This document shows, in pieces, positions 15,347-24,172 of a stretch of 64,000 bases of DNA. The position numbers and the translations under genes were made by a program. The DNA comes from Pseudolactococcus sp041800635 (GTDB lineage: Bacteria; Bacillota; Bacilli; Lactobacillales; Streptococcaceae): NCBI GenBank assembly GCA_047833645.1, contig CP181259.1, positions 1,674,001-1,738,000 on the forward strand. The letters run 5' to 3'. Positions within the stretch are counted from its first letter, which is position 1, and every line of letters starts with the position of its first letter. Under the pieces are notes generated by a model. The model was not told the origin of the DNA and did no database searches. It saw nothing but the letters and a program-made list of their open reading frames with translations.

Positions 15347-16135
15347 ATGACGACTTTATTAGAAAAAACAAGAAGAATTACGGCGATTTTGCAAGAAGGG
15401 CTCAATAATTCTAGCGAAGAGCTACCCTACAATGGCTTATCAGAACGCTTATCAGCGGTCATTGATTGTAACTCTGTTGTCATCGACGGCAAGGGTGTTG
15501 TGCTTGGCTATGCTATGCCTTACAAGACAAACAATGATCGTGTTGAGGCGATGTTTGATGAACGCAAACTATCAGATGAGTACGTTCAAGTCGCATCACG
15601 TACGTATGATACTGAAGCTAACCTGCCTGCAGATGCCATGTTGTCACTTTACCCACAAGAAGTGGTTAAAGATCATCCACATGGTAAAACAACGGTTGCG
15701 CCGATTTATGGTAGTGGCTTGCGTTTAGGGACTTTTATCATCTGGCGCAATGAAGAAGCTTTCAGCGATGATGATTTGGTCTTGGTTGAATTGGCAACAA
15801 CGGTTATCGGGATTCAATTGTCAAATCTTCAAATCGAGAAGATGGAAGAGAACATCCGTAAAGCGGCAGCTGTGAATATGGCTGTTAGCACCCTGTCTTA
15901 TTCTGAAATGAAAGCTGTTAAAGCAATCCTTGAAGAATTAGGTGGGATTGAAGGCCGTTTGACAGCGTCAGTGATTGCTGATAAAATTGGGATTACACGT
16001 TCAGTGATCGTCAACGCCCTTCGGAAACTTGAGTCAGCTGGGATTATCGAATCTCGCTCACTCGGCATGAAGGGCACTTACCTTAAAGTGGTCAATTCAG
16101 GTATTTATGAAAAGCTGGAAGGCCGTAACTTTTAA
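15347..16135 (+). CDS. codY: Global nutritional regulator CodY
   Basis: 262 residues, full length. The N-terminal GAF domain (LLEKTRRITAILQEG, NSVVIDGKGVVLGY) senses branched-chain amino acids in lactococci; the C-terminal winged HTH (ASVIADKIGITRSVIVNALR, about 205-224) binds CodY boxes to repress peptide and amino acid genes. RBS AGGAG at 15338-15342. It sits after the aminotransferase gene, as in streptococci. Confidence 0.97.
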   Translation: MTTLLEKTRRITAILQEGLNNSSEELPYNGLSERLSAVIDCNSVVIDGKGVVLGYAMPYKTNNDRVEAMFDERKLSDEYVQVASRTYDTEANLPADAMLSLYPQEVVKDHPHGKTTVAPIYGSGLRLGTFIIWRNEEAFSDDDLVLVELATTVIGIQLSNLQIEKMEENIRKAAAVNMAVSTLSYSEMKAVKAILEELGGIEGRLTASVIADKIGITRSVIVNALRKLESAGIIESRSLGMKGTYLKVVNSGIYEKLEGRNF

Positions 16136-16142
16136 GTAATAA

Positions 16143-16335
16143 ATAGGAGTAAGCACAATCAAATCAGTTAAGAGAGCGCTTGAAGCTGGGAATAGCGCCT
16201 GATGATTGTGGTGAAGAACACTATGGGTATACTACAATTAAATAAAGCATAATAAGGTTGTCTGTTGACAACGAATTAAGGTGGCACCACGAATTTCGTC
16301 CTTTTCTGACGATATTTGGGGTGCTATTTTTTGTT
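16143..16335 (+). promoter_or_regulatory. T-box riboswitch leader before aspS, probable Asn (AAC) specifier
   Basis: The T-box sequence AAGGTGGCACCACG is at 16278-16291. AAGG/CCTT (16300-16303) gives the antiterminator and CACC...CGTC/GACG...GGTG (16286-16323) plus T6 the terminator. Stem I is formed by CACAATCA (16154-16161) and TGATTGTG (16203-16210), with AGTA (16148-16151) and AGAGAG (16171-16176) in their expected places. The loop opposite AGTA reads GTGAAGAACA; the codon before a purine is AAC (Asn), overlapping GAA (Glu). Downstream is aspS-gatCAB. No separate promoter is obvious; readthrough from codY is possible. Confidence 0.85.
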
Positions 16336-16515
16336 AAGTTTCTGTAGGTCAACTGCTAAATCAGTGGTCTAGTGTCTAGCGGTGCTTCAAAAAACACCGT
16401 TGCGCTAGGGTCATACACCATTGCCGCAAGGGGCTAAAAAATTCTAAATTTTAAGAGAGATTGCGGTCTGCCTATGGTAAAATAGGGTAAGTCCGATAAC
16501 AAGTAGAGGGAAAAT

Positions 16516-18279
16516 ATGAGAACAAAAACGATTGAGACAATTTCAAAGCAGGGCGAAACCGTGACGGTAAAGGGGTGGGTGAACTCACGTCGTGACCATG
16601 GTGGGGTTATTTTTATTGATTTGCGTGACTTTTCTGGTCTTTTGCAAGTCGTGATTCAGCCTGAAAAAGTTGCCAATTTTACGGCTGCGGAACATTTGCG
16701 TGATGAGTATGCGATTTCAGTCACTGGGACGGTTCGTTCGCGTGGTGAAGGTCTTGCCAATCCTAATTTGGCAACGGGTGAGATTGAGTTGGTGGCAGAT
16801 GAGCTGGCGATTTTAAATGCGTCACAACCTTTGCCGATTTCACTCAATGAAAGCAATCAATCAAGCGAAGATTTACGTTTGAAATACCGTTATTTGGATT
16901 TGCGTCGGCCTAAAATGCAAGAAACTTTGAAACAACGTGCGAAATATTTATCATTTATCCGTCGTTTCATGGAAGATCAGGACTTTTTGGAAGTGCAAAC
17001 GCCGATTTTGGCGAATTCTTCACCGGAGGGTGCGCGTGATTTCTTGATTCCTAGTCGGATTCATGCCGGTAAATTCTATGCCTTACCGCAAGCACCGCAA
17101 CAGTTTAAACAGTTGCTCATGGTCGGTGGGATTGATAAATACTATCAAATCGCGCCATGTTTCCGTGATGAAGATCCACGTGCAGACAGACTTTATGGTG
17201 ATTTCTACCAGCTTGACTTAGAGCGCGCCTTTGTAGAAGATGGCGAAGAAATTCGTTCAGAAATGGAAGTCTTGATTCAAAATCTGGTTAAAGATTTTGC
17301 GGGTAAAGCGCTTGTTTCAGAAGACATTCCACGTATTGCTTATGAAGATGCCATGAACATCTATGGTAGCGATAAACCTGATTTGCGTTTTGGCATGACT
17401 TTGGTTGACTTAGATGAAACGCTTGCGACGACTGATTTTGCTGTCTTTAAAAACGCTAAAAAAGTTAAAGCGATTTGTGTCAAAGGTGCGGCTAGCTTGT
17501 CTCGCTCACAAATTGATGCCTTCACGGAGATTGCTAAAAAAGAAGGCGCTGGCGGTTTGGCTTACTTGACTTATGTCGATGGCGGCATCAAATCACCGAT
17601 TGCTAAATTCTTGACAGAGGCTGAATTGGCTGACATTACTGCCAAAACGGGTGCTGAAGATGGCGATATCGTCTTCTTTGGTGCGGGTAAACCTGCCATC
17701 GTTAACCGTGTCCTTGGTCGGATGCGGAATGAATTTGCGGATTTCTACGACCTCAAAGATAAAAATAAAGTCGCACTTTGCTGGGTGGTTGATTTTCCAT
17801 TTTACGAATACGACGAACAAAATCGCAAAGTTGACTTTGGTCACAATCCATTTTCATTGCCAAAGGGTGGCGTTCAAACACTTGAAGCGGCGAAATCTGA
17901 TGCGGATAAGTTGGCCATCAAGGCAGACCAGTATGACATGGTCATGAATGGTTATGAGATTTGTTCTGGTGCTGTTCGGAACTATAATCCAGAAGTGATG
18001 TATAAAGCTTTTGAAGTGATTGGCTATGACAAGTACTTTGTGGAGCAAAAATTTGGGGCCATGTTAGAAGCCTTCAAATTTGGTGCGCCACCACACGCTG
18101 GCTGTGCCTTTGGTCTTGAGCGTATCTTCATGGTCTTGACGGGTGAAGAGAATATCCGCGAAGTGGTTGCCTTTCCGAAAAGTGCGGCAGGCGTTGACTT
18201 GATGATGGCTTCACCGAGCGATGTTGACCCGAAACAATTGAATGAATTGAAATTAGTTTTGGATATTGATTTTGACTAA
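16516..18279 (+). CDS. aspS: Aspartyl-tRNA synthetase
   Basis: 587 residues, bacterial class II synthetase. N-terminal OB anticodon-binding domain (VKGWVNSRRDHGG), motif 2 FRDEDPRADR, an inserted GAD domain in the middle, and motif 3 GLERIFMVLTG near the C-terminus. It charges tRNA-Asp; with GatCAB present, a nondiscriminating enzyme that also makes Asp-tRNA-Asn is possible but cannot be read directly from these motifs. RBS AGAGGG at 16505-16510. An extended -10 (TGGTAAAAT, 16475-16483) gives a possible own promoter after the T-box. Confidence 0.96.
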   Translation: MRTKTIETISKQGETVTVKGWVNSRRDHGGVIFIDLRDFSGLLQVVIQPEKVANFTAAEHLRDEYAISVTGTVRSRGEGLANPNLATGEIELVADELAILNASQPLPISLNESNQSSEDLRLKYRYLDLRRPKMQETLKQRAKYLSFIRRFMEDQDFLEVQTPILANSSPEGARDFLIPSRIHAGKFYALPQAPQQFKQLLMVGGIDKYYQIAPCFRDEDPRADRLYGDFYQLDLERAFVEDGEEIRSEMEVLIQNLVKDFAGKALVSEDIPRIAYEDAMNIYGSDKPDLRFGMTLVDLDETLATTDFAVFKNAKKVKAICVKGAASLSRSQIDAFTEIAKKEGAGGLAYLTYVDGGIKSPIAKFLTEAELADITAKTGAEDGDIVFFGAGKPAIVNRVLGRMRNEFADFYDLKDKNKVALCWVVDFPFYEYDEQNRKVDFGHNPFSLPKGGVQTLEAAKSDADKLAIKADQYDMVMNGYEICSGAVRNYNPEVMYKAFEVIGYDKYFVEQKFGAMLEAFKFGAPPHAGCAFGLERIFMVLTGEENIREVVAFPKSAAGVDLMMASPSDVDPKQLNELKLVLDIDFD

Positions 18280-18300
18280 AAGTGTCAAAAACTGATATAA

Positions 18301-18461
18301 TATACTCAATTAACCAAATAAAACAAACATTTTTGGGCTATTTTCCGCCACTTCATCGTTGATAAGTCTTGCCGTACACCTGTACGTCTTCGCCTTATCG
18401 CCTTGCATTGGCAAAAAACTAGCTCAAAAATTTGTTCCTTTTCTTGAGTTAAATGAGTATA
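18301..18461 (+). repeat. MITE-like 161-bp palindromic element between aspS and gatC
   Basis: The ends TATACTCAATTAA (18301-18313) and TTAAATGAGTATA (18449-18461) are inverted repeats with one mismatch. Inside, AACAAACATTTTTGGGCTA (18323-18341) pairs with TAGCTCAAAAATTTGTT (18420-18436), CCGCCA with TTGGCA, GATAAG (18361-18366) with CTTATC (18394-18399), and the tip is CGTAC-ACCT-GTACG (18373-18386). So the whole element can fold into one long hairpin. No reading frame. This is the look of a miniature inverted-repeat element; it probably also affects transcription into gatC. Confidence 0.7.
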
Positions 18462-18510
18462 AAACATGAAATTATAGGTTTGATTCCCGAAAAAAACAGA
18501 GGAGAAATCA

Positions 18511-18804
18511 ATGGAAATCACAAAAGATGACGTGAAACACGTTGCGAATTTGTCAAAATTAGCCTTTGATGAAGCAGGAACTGCTGAATTTGCTGGCACA
18601 TTGACAAAAATCGTTGATATGTTTATGAAATTAGAAGAAGTAGATACAACAGGTGTCCCATTTACATCAAATGTGGCAGATAATATTAATGCTTGGCGTG
18701 AAGACGTTGCGGTTGCAGGATGGGATCGTGATGAGTTGTTCAAAAACGTGCCAGAAGCTGAAGATGGCTTTATTAAAGTACCCGCAATTATGGAGGATAA
18801 CTAA
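18511..18804 (+). CDS. gatC: Asp/Glu-tRNA amidotransferase subunit C
   Basis: 97 residues; small subunit that wraps between GatA and GatB. Typical start EITKDDVKHVANLSKLAFDE and end DGFIKVPAIMEDN. RBS GAGGAG at 18500-18505. Only 2 bases separate its stop from gatA. First gene of gatC-gatA-nudix-gatB. With AspRS/GluRS it provides Gln-tRNA-Gln and possibly Asn-tRNA-Asn. Confidence 0.95.
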   Translation: MEITKDDVKHVANLSKLAFDEAGTAEFAGTLTKIVDMFMKLEEVDTTGVPFTSNVADNINAWREDVAVAGWDRDELFKNVPEAEDGFIKVPAIMEDN

Positions 18805-18806
18805 GC

Positions 18807-20255
18807 ATGACAACGATTAAAGCACTCCATGATAAATTGGTCAATAAAGAAATTTCAGCAGTTGAACTTGCCCAAGCAACCCTGAAAGACATCAAATCTC
18901 GTGAAGGTAAAGTTGATAGCTTTATCACGATTACAGAAGAACAGGCACTTGCACAAGCTGCTGCCATTGACGAGCGTGGGATTGACGTGTCAAACCCGAT
19001 GTCTGGTATTCCGATTGCTGTGAAAGATAATATTTCGACTAAAGGGATTTTGACAACCGCAGCATCAAAAATGCTCTATAATTATGAGCCTATTTTCGAC
19101 GCGACTTCTGTCGAAAAATTATACGCCAACGACATGATTATCGTCGGTAAAACCAACATGGATGAGTTTGCTATGGGTGGCTCGACTGAAAATTCAGCTT
19201 TCAAACCAACGAAAAATGCTTGGGATGAAACGAAAGTACCGGGTGGCTCATCAGGTGGTTCTGCAACAGCTGTTGCGGCTAATCAAGTCTTGCTCTCACT
19301 AGGTTCTGATACGGGTGGCTCAATCCGTCAACCTGCATCATTCAATGGTGTGGTTGGTCTCAAACCAACTTATGGTCGTATTTCGCGCTTTGGTTTGATT
19401 GCCTTTGGCTCATCACTTGACCAAATCGGACCATTTTCACAAAATGTTGAAGATAACGCCCTCTTGCTCAACGCTGTGTCAGGTTACGATCCAAAAGATT
19501 CAACCTCTTCAAAAGTTGCAGTGCCTGATTTCACATCTAAAATCGGTCAAGATGTTAAAGGCTTGAAGATTGCCTTGCCAAAAGAATATTTAGGTGAAGG
19601 GATCGATCCTCAGGTAAAAGAACAAGTCTTGGCTGCGGCTAAACACTTTGAAAAACTCGGGGCGATTGTTGAAGAAGTAAGCTTGCCACATAGCAAATAT
19701 GGCGTGGCTGTTTACTACATCATCGCTTCATCAGAAGCCAGCTCAAACTTGCAACGTTTTGACGGCATCCGTTATGGTTTCCGTGCAGAAGATGCGGTTG
19801 ACTTAGAAGATATCTATGTGAAAACACGTTCGCAAGGTTTCGGTGAAGAAGTGAAACGTCGTATTATGCTTGGGACCTTTAGCTTGTCATCTGGATATTA
19901 TGATGCTTACTTCAAGAAAGCTGGGCAAGTTCGGACTTTGATCATGCAAGACTTCCAAAAAGTCTTTGAAAACTACGATCTCATCATCGGCCCAACAGCA
20001 CCAACAGTTGCCTATGATTTAGATACACAAGGACATGATCCCCTTGCTATGTATTTGGCTGATTTGTTGACCATTCCAGTCAATTTGGCAGGGTTACCTG
20101 GTATTTCAATTCCTGCAGGTCAAGTTGAAGGCTTGCCAGTAGGTTTGCAAATCATTGGTAAAGCCTTTGACGAAGCAACGATTTACCAAGCAGCAGCAGC
20201 TTTTGAAGCGACGACTGATTTCCATAAAAATAAGCCAGTCATTTTTGGTGCCTAA
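18807..20255 (+). CDS. gatA: Asp/Glu-tRNA amidotransferase subunit A
   Basis: 482 residues, amidase-signature family; releases ammonia from glutamine for transamidation. The Ser-cisSer-Lys triad is intact: Lys73 in AVKDN, Ser148 in PGGSSGGS and Ser172 in DTGGSIRQP. Full length. Starts 2 bases after gatC and is followed after 2 bases by a Nudix gene. Confidence 0.97.
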   Translation: MTTIKALHDKLVNKEISAVELAQATLKDIKSREGKVDSFITITEEQALAQAAAIDERGIDVSNPMSGIPIAVKDNISTKGILTTAASKMLYNYEPIFDATSVEKLYANDMIIVGKTNMDEFAMGGSTENSAFKPTKNAWDETKVPGGSSGGSATAVAANQVLLSLGSDTGGSIRQPASFNGVVGLKPTYGRISRFGLIAFGSSLDQIGPFSQNVEDNALLLNAVSGYDPKDSTSSKVAVPDFTSKIGQDVKGLKIALPKEYLGEGIDPQVKEQVLAAAKHFEKLGAIVEEVSLPHSKYGVAVYYIIASSEASSNLQRFDGIRYGFRAEDAVDLEDIYVKTRSQGFGEEVKRRIMLGTFSLSSGYYDAYFKKAGQVRTLIMQDFQKVFENYDLIIGPTAPTVAYDLDTQGHDPLAMYLADLLTIPVNLAGLPGISIPAGQVEGLPVGLQIIGKAFDEATIYQAAAAFEATTDFHKNKPVIFGA

Positions 20256-20257
20256 AG

Positions 20258-20863
20258 ATGTCAGTTGACCAATTGATTAAGCGGTTGAATGCGATTGCTG
20301 ATGCAGGTTTGATTTATGGCAAGAATGCCTTTGATTTGGAACGCTATCAGGATATCAAAAGTGTCTTGCGTGACTTAACAGGCGATTTGTCAGATTTAAC
20401 GCCAGCAGAACTTAGTGATTTATTTTTGCCGACTAGCCATTATCCAACACCGATGATTGATGTCCGAGCCTTTGTCAAAAACGAAACTGGCCATGTCTTG
20501 CTTGTTCGTGATCAAGCCAAAGGGGACTGGACTTTGCCCGGTGGGTATGGTGAAATTGGTTTTTCACCTAGCGAAAATGTCCTCAAAGAATTAGTTGAGG
20601 AAGCAGGTGTCACAGGTGAAGTGGTTCGCTTGCTAGCTATTTTTGATAGTAACAAGTGGCAACCACAAGGGCGACAGTATTATAAGTTTGTCTTTGAATG
20701 TCGTGCTTTAAGTCAGGATTTTAAAGTGAATAGTGAAACGTCAGAAATCGGTTATTTTAACTTGGAAACTCTAACTGTTCCTTTGTCTGAAAAGCGCAAT
20801 ACACGCTCACAACTGAACTTGCTAGATGAACTATCTCAGACAGGTAAGCAATACATCGATTAG
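20258..20863 (+). CDS. Nudix hydrolase with N-terminal extension
   Basis: 201 residues. The first 60 are a helical Nudix_N-type domain; the Nudix box is at about 93-116 (GGYGEIGFSPSENVLKELVEEAGV). Compared with the consensus GX5EX7REUXEEXGU, the first Glu is Phe and Arg is Lys, while the metal-binding KELVEE part is kept; this variant is common in the N2-type ADP-ribose pyrophosphatase-like group. Substrate unknown. It is inserted between gatA and gatB with 2 bases to gatA, so it is translated with the amidotransferase genes; whether it has a part in that pathway is unknown. Confidence 0.85.
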   Translation: MSVDQLIKRLNAIADAGLIYGKNAFDLERYQDIKSVLRDLTGDLSDLTPAELSDLFLPTSHYPTPMIDVRAFVKNETGHVLLVRDQAKGDWTLPGGYGEIGFSPSENVLKELVEEAGVTGEVVRLLAIFDSNKWQPQGRQYYKFVFECRALSQDFKVNSETSEIGYFNLETLTVPLSEKRNTRSQLNLLDELSQTGKQYID

Positions 20864-20896
20864 GCATTGATCCGAATAATAAATGGAGAAAAATAA

Positions 20897-22327
20897 ATGA
20901 ATTTTGAAACAGTCATTGGACTTGAAGTCCATGTCGAGTTGAACACCAACTCGAAAATTTTCTCACCAGCGCCTGCGCACTTTGGTGCAGGACCAAATGA
21001 GAATACCAATATTGTCGATTGGAGTTTTCCAGGTGTTTTACCTGTCATGAATAAAGGTGTCATCGAGTCTGGGATTAAAGCAGCGCTTGCTTTAAACATG
21101 GATATCCACCAAAACATGCACTTCGACCGTAAGAACTATTTCTACCCGGATAATCCCAAAGCCTACCAAATTTCACAATTTGATGAGCCGATTGGTTATA
21201 ATGGGTCAATTGAAATCGAGTTGGAAGACGGGACTAAGAAGATACTTCGGATTGAACGTGCCCACTTAGAAGAAGATGCAGGAAAAAACACACACGGTAC
21301 AGACGGTTACTCTTACGTCGACCTAAACCGTCAAGGTGTCCCTTTGATTGAAATCGTATCAGAAGCCGACATGCGCTCACCTGAGGAAGCATACGCTTAC
21401 TTGACTGCAATTAAGGAAATTATCCAGTACACCGGCATCTCTGATGTGAAGATGGAAGAAGGCTCAATGCGTTGTGACGCCAACATTTCTCTACGTCCTT
21501 ATGGTCAAGAAGAGTTTGGTGTAAAAACTGAGTTGAAAAACTTGAATTCCTTTAACTTTGTTCGCAAAGGTTTGGAATATGAAGTGGCGCGTCAAGCTAA
21601 AGTTTTGCGCTCTGGCGGTGTGATCCAGCAAGAAACACGTCGTTACGATGAAAAAACGGGTGAGACGACTTTGATGCGTGTCAAAGAAGGCTCGTCAGAT
21701 TACCGTTACTTCCCAGAACCTGACCTACCACGTTTTGAGATTTCAGATGAGTGGATCGATGAAGTTCGGGCGACCTTGCCAGAGTTTCCGAAAGCACGTC
21801 GTGCTAAATATGTGGCTGAGCTAGGGCTTTCTGACTACGATGCGGCACAAATCACAGCAGCAAAAGACACGGCTGATTTCTTCGAATCCGCAGTTAATGC
21901 GGGTGCGGATGCGAAATTGGCATCTAACTGGTTGCAAGGTGAAGTCGCACAATACCTTAACGCTGAGGGTAAAAAGCTTTCAGAAATTGGTTTAACACCA
22001 GAAAACTTGACTGAAATGCTCAAGCTCATCGCTGACGGCACGATTTCATCAAAAATTGCCAAGAAAGTTTTCGTTGAATTGGCGAAAAATGGCGGTTCTG
22101 CTGAAGCCTTCGTTAAGAAAGCTGGCTTGATTCAAATCTCAGACCCTGCTGTTTTGGTACCAATCATTACAGACGTCTTGGCTAAGAATGAAAAAGCTGT
22201 CAACGACTACAAAGGCGGCAACAAAAATTCTGCCAAAGCCTTGATTGGTCAACTTATGAAAGCAACTAAAGGACAAGCCAATCCACAAGTTGTTCAAGAG
22301 TTGTTGTACGCTGAACTAGATAAATAA
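20897..22327 (+). CDS. gatB: Asp/Glu-tRNA amidotransferase subunit B
   Basis: 476 residues, full length. The N-terminal cradle domain (MNFETVIGLEVHVELNTNSK; HFDRKNYFYPDNPKAYQISQ; MRCDANISLRP) phosphorylates and amidates misacylated tRNA; the C-terminal YqeY-like helical tail (about 330-476) grips the tRNA. RBS ATGGAG region at 20883. It follows the Nudix gene after 33 bases and ends at a terminator, closing the operon. Confidence 0.97.
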   Translation: MNFETVIGLEVHVELNTNSKIFSPAPAHFGAGPNENTNIVDWSFPGVLPVMNKGVIESGIKAALALNMDIHQNMHFDRKNYFYPDNPKAYQISQFDEPIGYNGSIEIELEDGTKKILRIERAHLEEDAGKNTHGTDGYSYVDLNRQGVPLIEIVSEADMRSPEEAYAYLTAIKEIIQYTGISDVKMEEGSMRCDANISLRPYGQEEFGVKTELKNLNSFNFVRKGLEYEVARQAKVLRSGGVIQQETRRYDEKTGETTLMRVKEGSSDYRYFPEPDLPRFEISDEWIDEVRATLPEFPKARRAKYVAELGLSDYDAAQITAAKDTADFFESAVNAGADAKLASNWLQGEVAQYLNAEGKKLSEIGLTPENLTEMLKLIADGTISSKIAKKVFVELAKNGGSAEAFVKKAGLIQISDPAVLVPIITDVLAKNEKAVNDYKGGNKNSAKALIGQLMKATKGQANPQVVQELLYAELDK

Positions 22328-22368
22328 ATATCATAATCATCTTGTATATTTTTTAAGATGAAAAAAGA

Positions 22369-22408
22369 GAGACTGACTCAGATCATACAATTTGAGTCGG
22401 TTTTTCTT
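22369..22408 (+). terminator. Rho-independent terminator after gatB
   Basis: ACTGACTCA paired with TGAGTCGGT across about 12 bases, then TTTTTC. Confidence 0.8.
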
Positions 22409-22534
22409 TATAAAAAAGTTTGAATGTGGTATGATGAGGAGATGGCTTTAAGATAGTCTGCTTGTTTCATCAAATAAGTCGCTATCCGCTAGAATAATAA
22501 GCTAGGATAAAAACAAGGAGGTTCAAAAAGAAAC

Positions 22535-23947
22535 ATGATGACAGATAAGACAAACGATAAAATATCGCCCAAGTTAATTGCGGCGATTTTAGCAACAGGT
22601 ATTCTTAACTTTGCCGGCATTACAGTTGAAACGGCGATGAATATCACTTTTCCGATTTTGATCGAGCAATTTAATATTGGGATTTCAACCGTTCAGTGGA
22701 TGACGACGCTTTATTTATTAGTCGTTGCAGCAACTGTTCCAATCTCTTCATTTTTGAAACGTCGTTTCACGCTTAAAAAATTATTTATCGTGGCCAATCT
22801 CTGCTTTATAGCAGGGGTGGTGCTCGATATTATTGCACCAAGTTTCTCGATTTTATTATTGGGGCGTTTTGCTCAGGGTGTTGGGACAGGGATTGCCTTG
22901 CCTTTGATGTTTAATATTATCTTGGAACAAGTACCACGTCAAAAATTAGGGACAATGATTGGACTTGGAACCTTAATTACAGCAGTTGCGCCAACGGTTG
23001 GTCCAACCTTTGGTGGCGTTATGGCAAGTTCACTGGGATGGCGTTATATTTTCATCTGCCTGCTACCAATCTTGATTTTCTCTTTTATCTTAGGGATTAT
23101 GACTATTGAGCAAAAAACCGAGCCTCAGAAAATTAAATTGGACGTGATAAGTTTCATTGCAATCGTTGCGACACTGGTTGGTTTTATTTATAGTCTCAGT
23201 AACTTGAGTGCTATGCCATTTATGAGTTTACACGTTTTAGGTGCTTTTGTGATGGGTGCAATTGGACTTGGGGTATTCATTTATCGTTCCAATCGTCAAG
23301 AGAGTCCTTTGGTTAACTTAGTTGTGTTCAAAAATGTATCTTTTGATGGACATGCTATCAGTTCTTTTATTTTATTGGCCTCTTTATTAGGACTTAATCT
23401 TGTGCTGCCTAACTATATCCAGTTGGTGAATGGTGACTCAGCAGTTGCAGCAGGACTAGCAGTCTTGCCAGGCACGATTTTGAATGCGGTCTGCGTTTCT
23501 TTTAGTGGTCGCATTTACGATGCGATTGGTGCAGCTAAACCGATTTTATTTGGTACTTCGCTTTCAATTATTTCTTTAGTTCTCTTTTGTGTCATGAGTG
23601 GGAATTTGACTAACTTAACGATTTCAATTCTCTTTGCTATCTACTGTATTGGCTTTGGTTTGACCTCAGGTAATGTCTTGACAAATGGTCTAGCTCAGTT
23701 GCCCAAGGACTTACAAACAGATGGTAATGCAGCCATTATGACGCTGCAACAATTCGCGGGTGCTTTTGGGACATCAATCACTGCCATTATTATTGCCTTT
23801 AGTCAAAAATCAGCCATTTCTAAAGTTATTGGTACCCAACATGGCTCACGAAACGCCTTGATTCTATTCTTAATCATGGCAGCTTTGGAATTTGCGATTT
23901 TATATTTTGTGATTAAGGTTTATCGTCAAGAAAAAAAGGTTTCATGA
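22535..23947 (+). CDS. 14-TM drug:H+ antiporter (DHA2, EmrB/QacA family)
   Basis: 470 residues with about 14 membrane helices. Typical features: MNITFPILIEQF, the WMTTLYLLVVAATVPIS region of helix 2, LLLGRFAQGVGTGIALPLMF in helix 4 and the antiporter motif GPTFGGVMASSLGWRYIF in helix 5. Exports toxic organic compounds using the proton gradient; substrate not predictable. RBS AGGAGG at 22516-22521; either of two adjacent ATGs could start. Bracketed by terminators, so a single-gene unit. Confidence 0.9.
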   Translation: MMTDKTNDKISPKLIAAILATGILNFAGITVETAMNITFPILIEQFNIGISTVQWMTTLYLLVVAATVPISSFLKRRFTLKKLFIVANLCFIAGVVLDIIAPSFSILLLGRFAQGVGTGIALPLMFNIILEQVPRQKLGTMIGLGTLITAVAPTVGPTFGGVMASSLGWRYIFICLLPILIFSFILGIMTIEQKTEPQKIKLDVISFIAIVATLVGFIYSLSNLSAMPFMSLHVLGAFVMGAIGLGVFIYRSNRQESPLVNLVVFKNVSFDGHAISSFILLASLLGLNLVLPNYIQLVNGDSAVAAGLAVLPGTILNAVCVSFSGRIYDAIGAAKPILFGTSLSIISLVLFCVMSGNLTNLTISILFAIYCIGFGLTSGNVLTNGLAQLPKDLQTDGNAAIMTLQQFAGAFGTSITAIIIAFSQKSAISKVIGTQHGSRNALILFLIMAALEFAILYFVIKVYRQEKKVS

Positions 23948-23975
23948 GTTTGTGCAGAATATCGAATGATTAAAT

Positions 23976-24005
23976 AAGAATCCTTAACTTGAGGGTTCTT
24001 TTTTG
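23976..24005 (+). terminator. Rho-independent terminator after the DHA2 exporter
   Basis: AAGAATCCT (23976-23984) against AGGGTTCTT (23992-24000), then T-tract. Confidence 0.75.
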
Positions 24006-24127
24006 TGGACAAATAACTGTTAAAGTGTGAAAATTTAAGTAATAGAAGTTATCATTAAAATGGTGATGACACAACTCAAACAATTTATTATCAATAAAAA
24101 AATAAAAGTGTGACTTAATCAATCTAT

Positions 24128-24141
24128 TGAAAGCGATTACA
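24128..24141 (+). promoter_or_regulatory. cre (CcpA) site of the sorbitol operon
   Basis: TGAAAGCGATTACA matches all 14 positions of TGWAANCGNTNWCA and lies 32 bases before the gutF start, in the promoter region. It predicts glucose repression of sorbitol use. Confidence 0.85.
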
Positions 24142-24172
24142 ATTGAACTGTAAAGAAAAGGAGGCATCTTAA

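Noticed and set aside
18306..18743. Minus-strand frame over gatC and the MITE-like element
   Set aside because: Opposite to gatC and crossing an inverted-repeat element; no start signals.
22371..22407. Possible riboswitch between gatB and the DHA2 exporter
   Set aside because: The only structure seen is an ordinary terminator stem with a T-tract.
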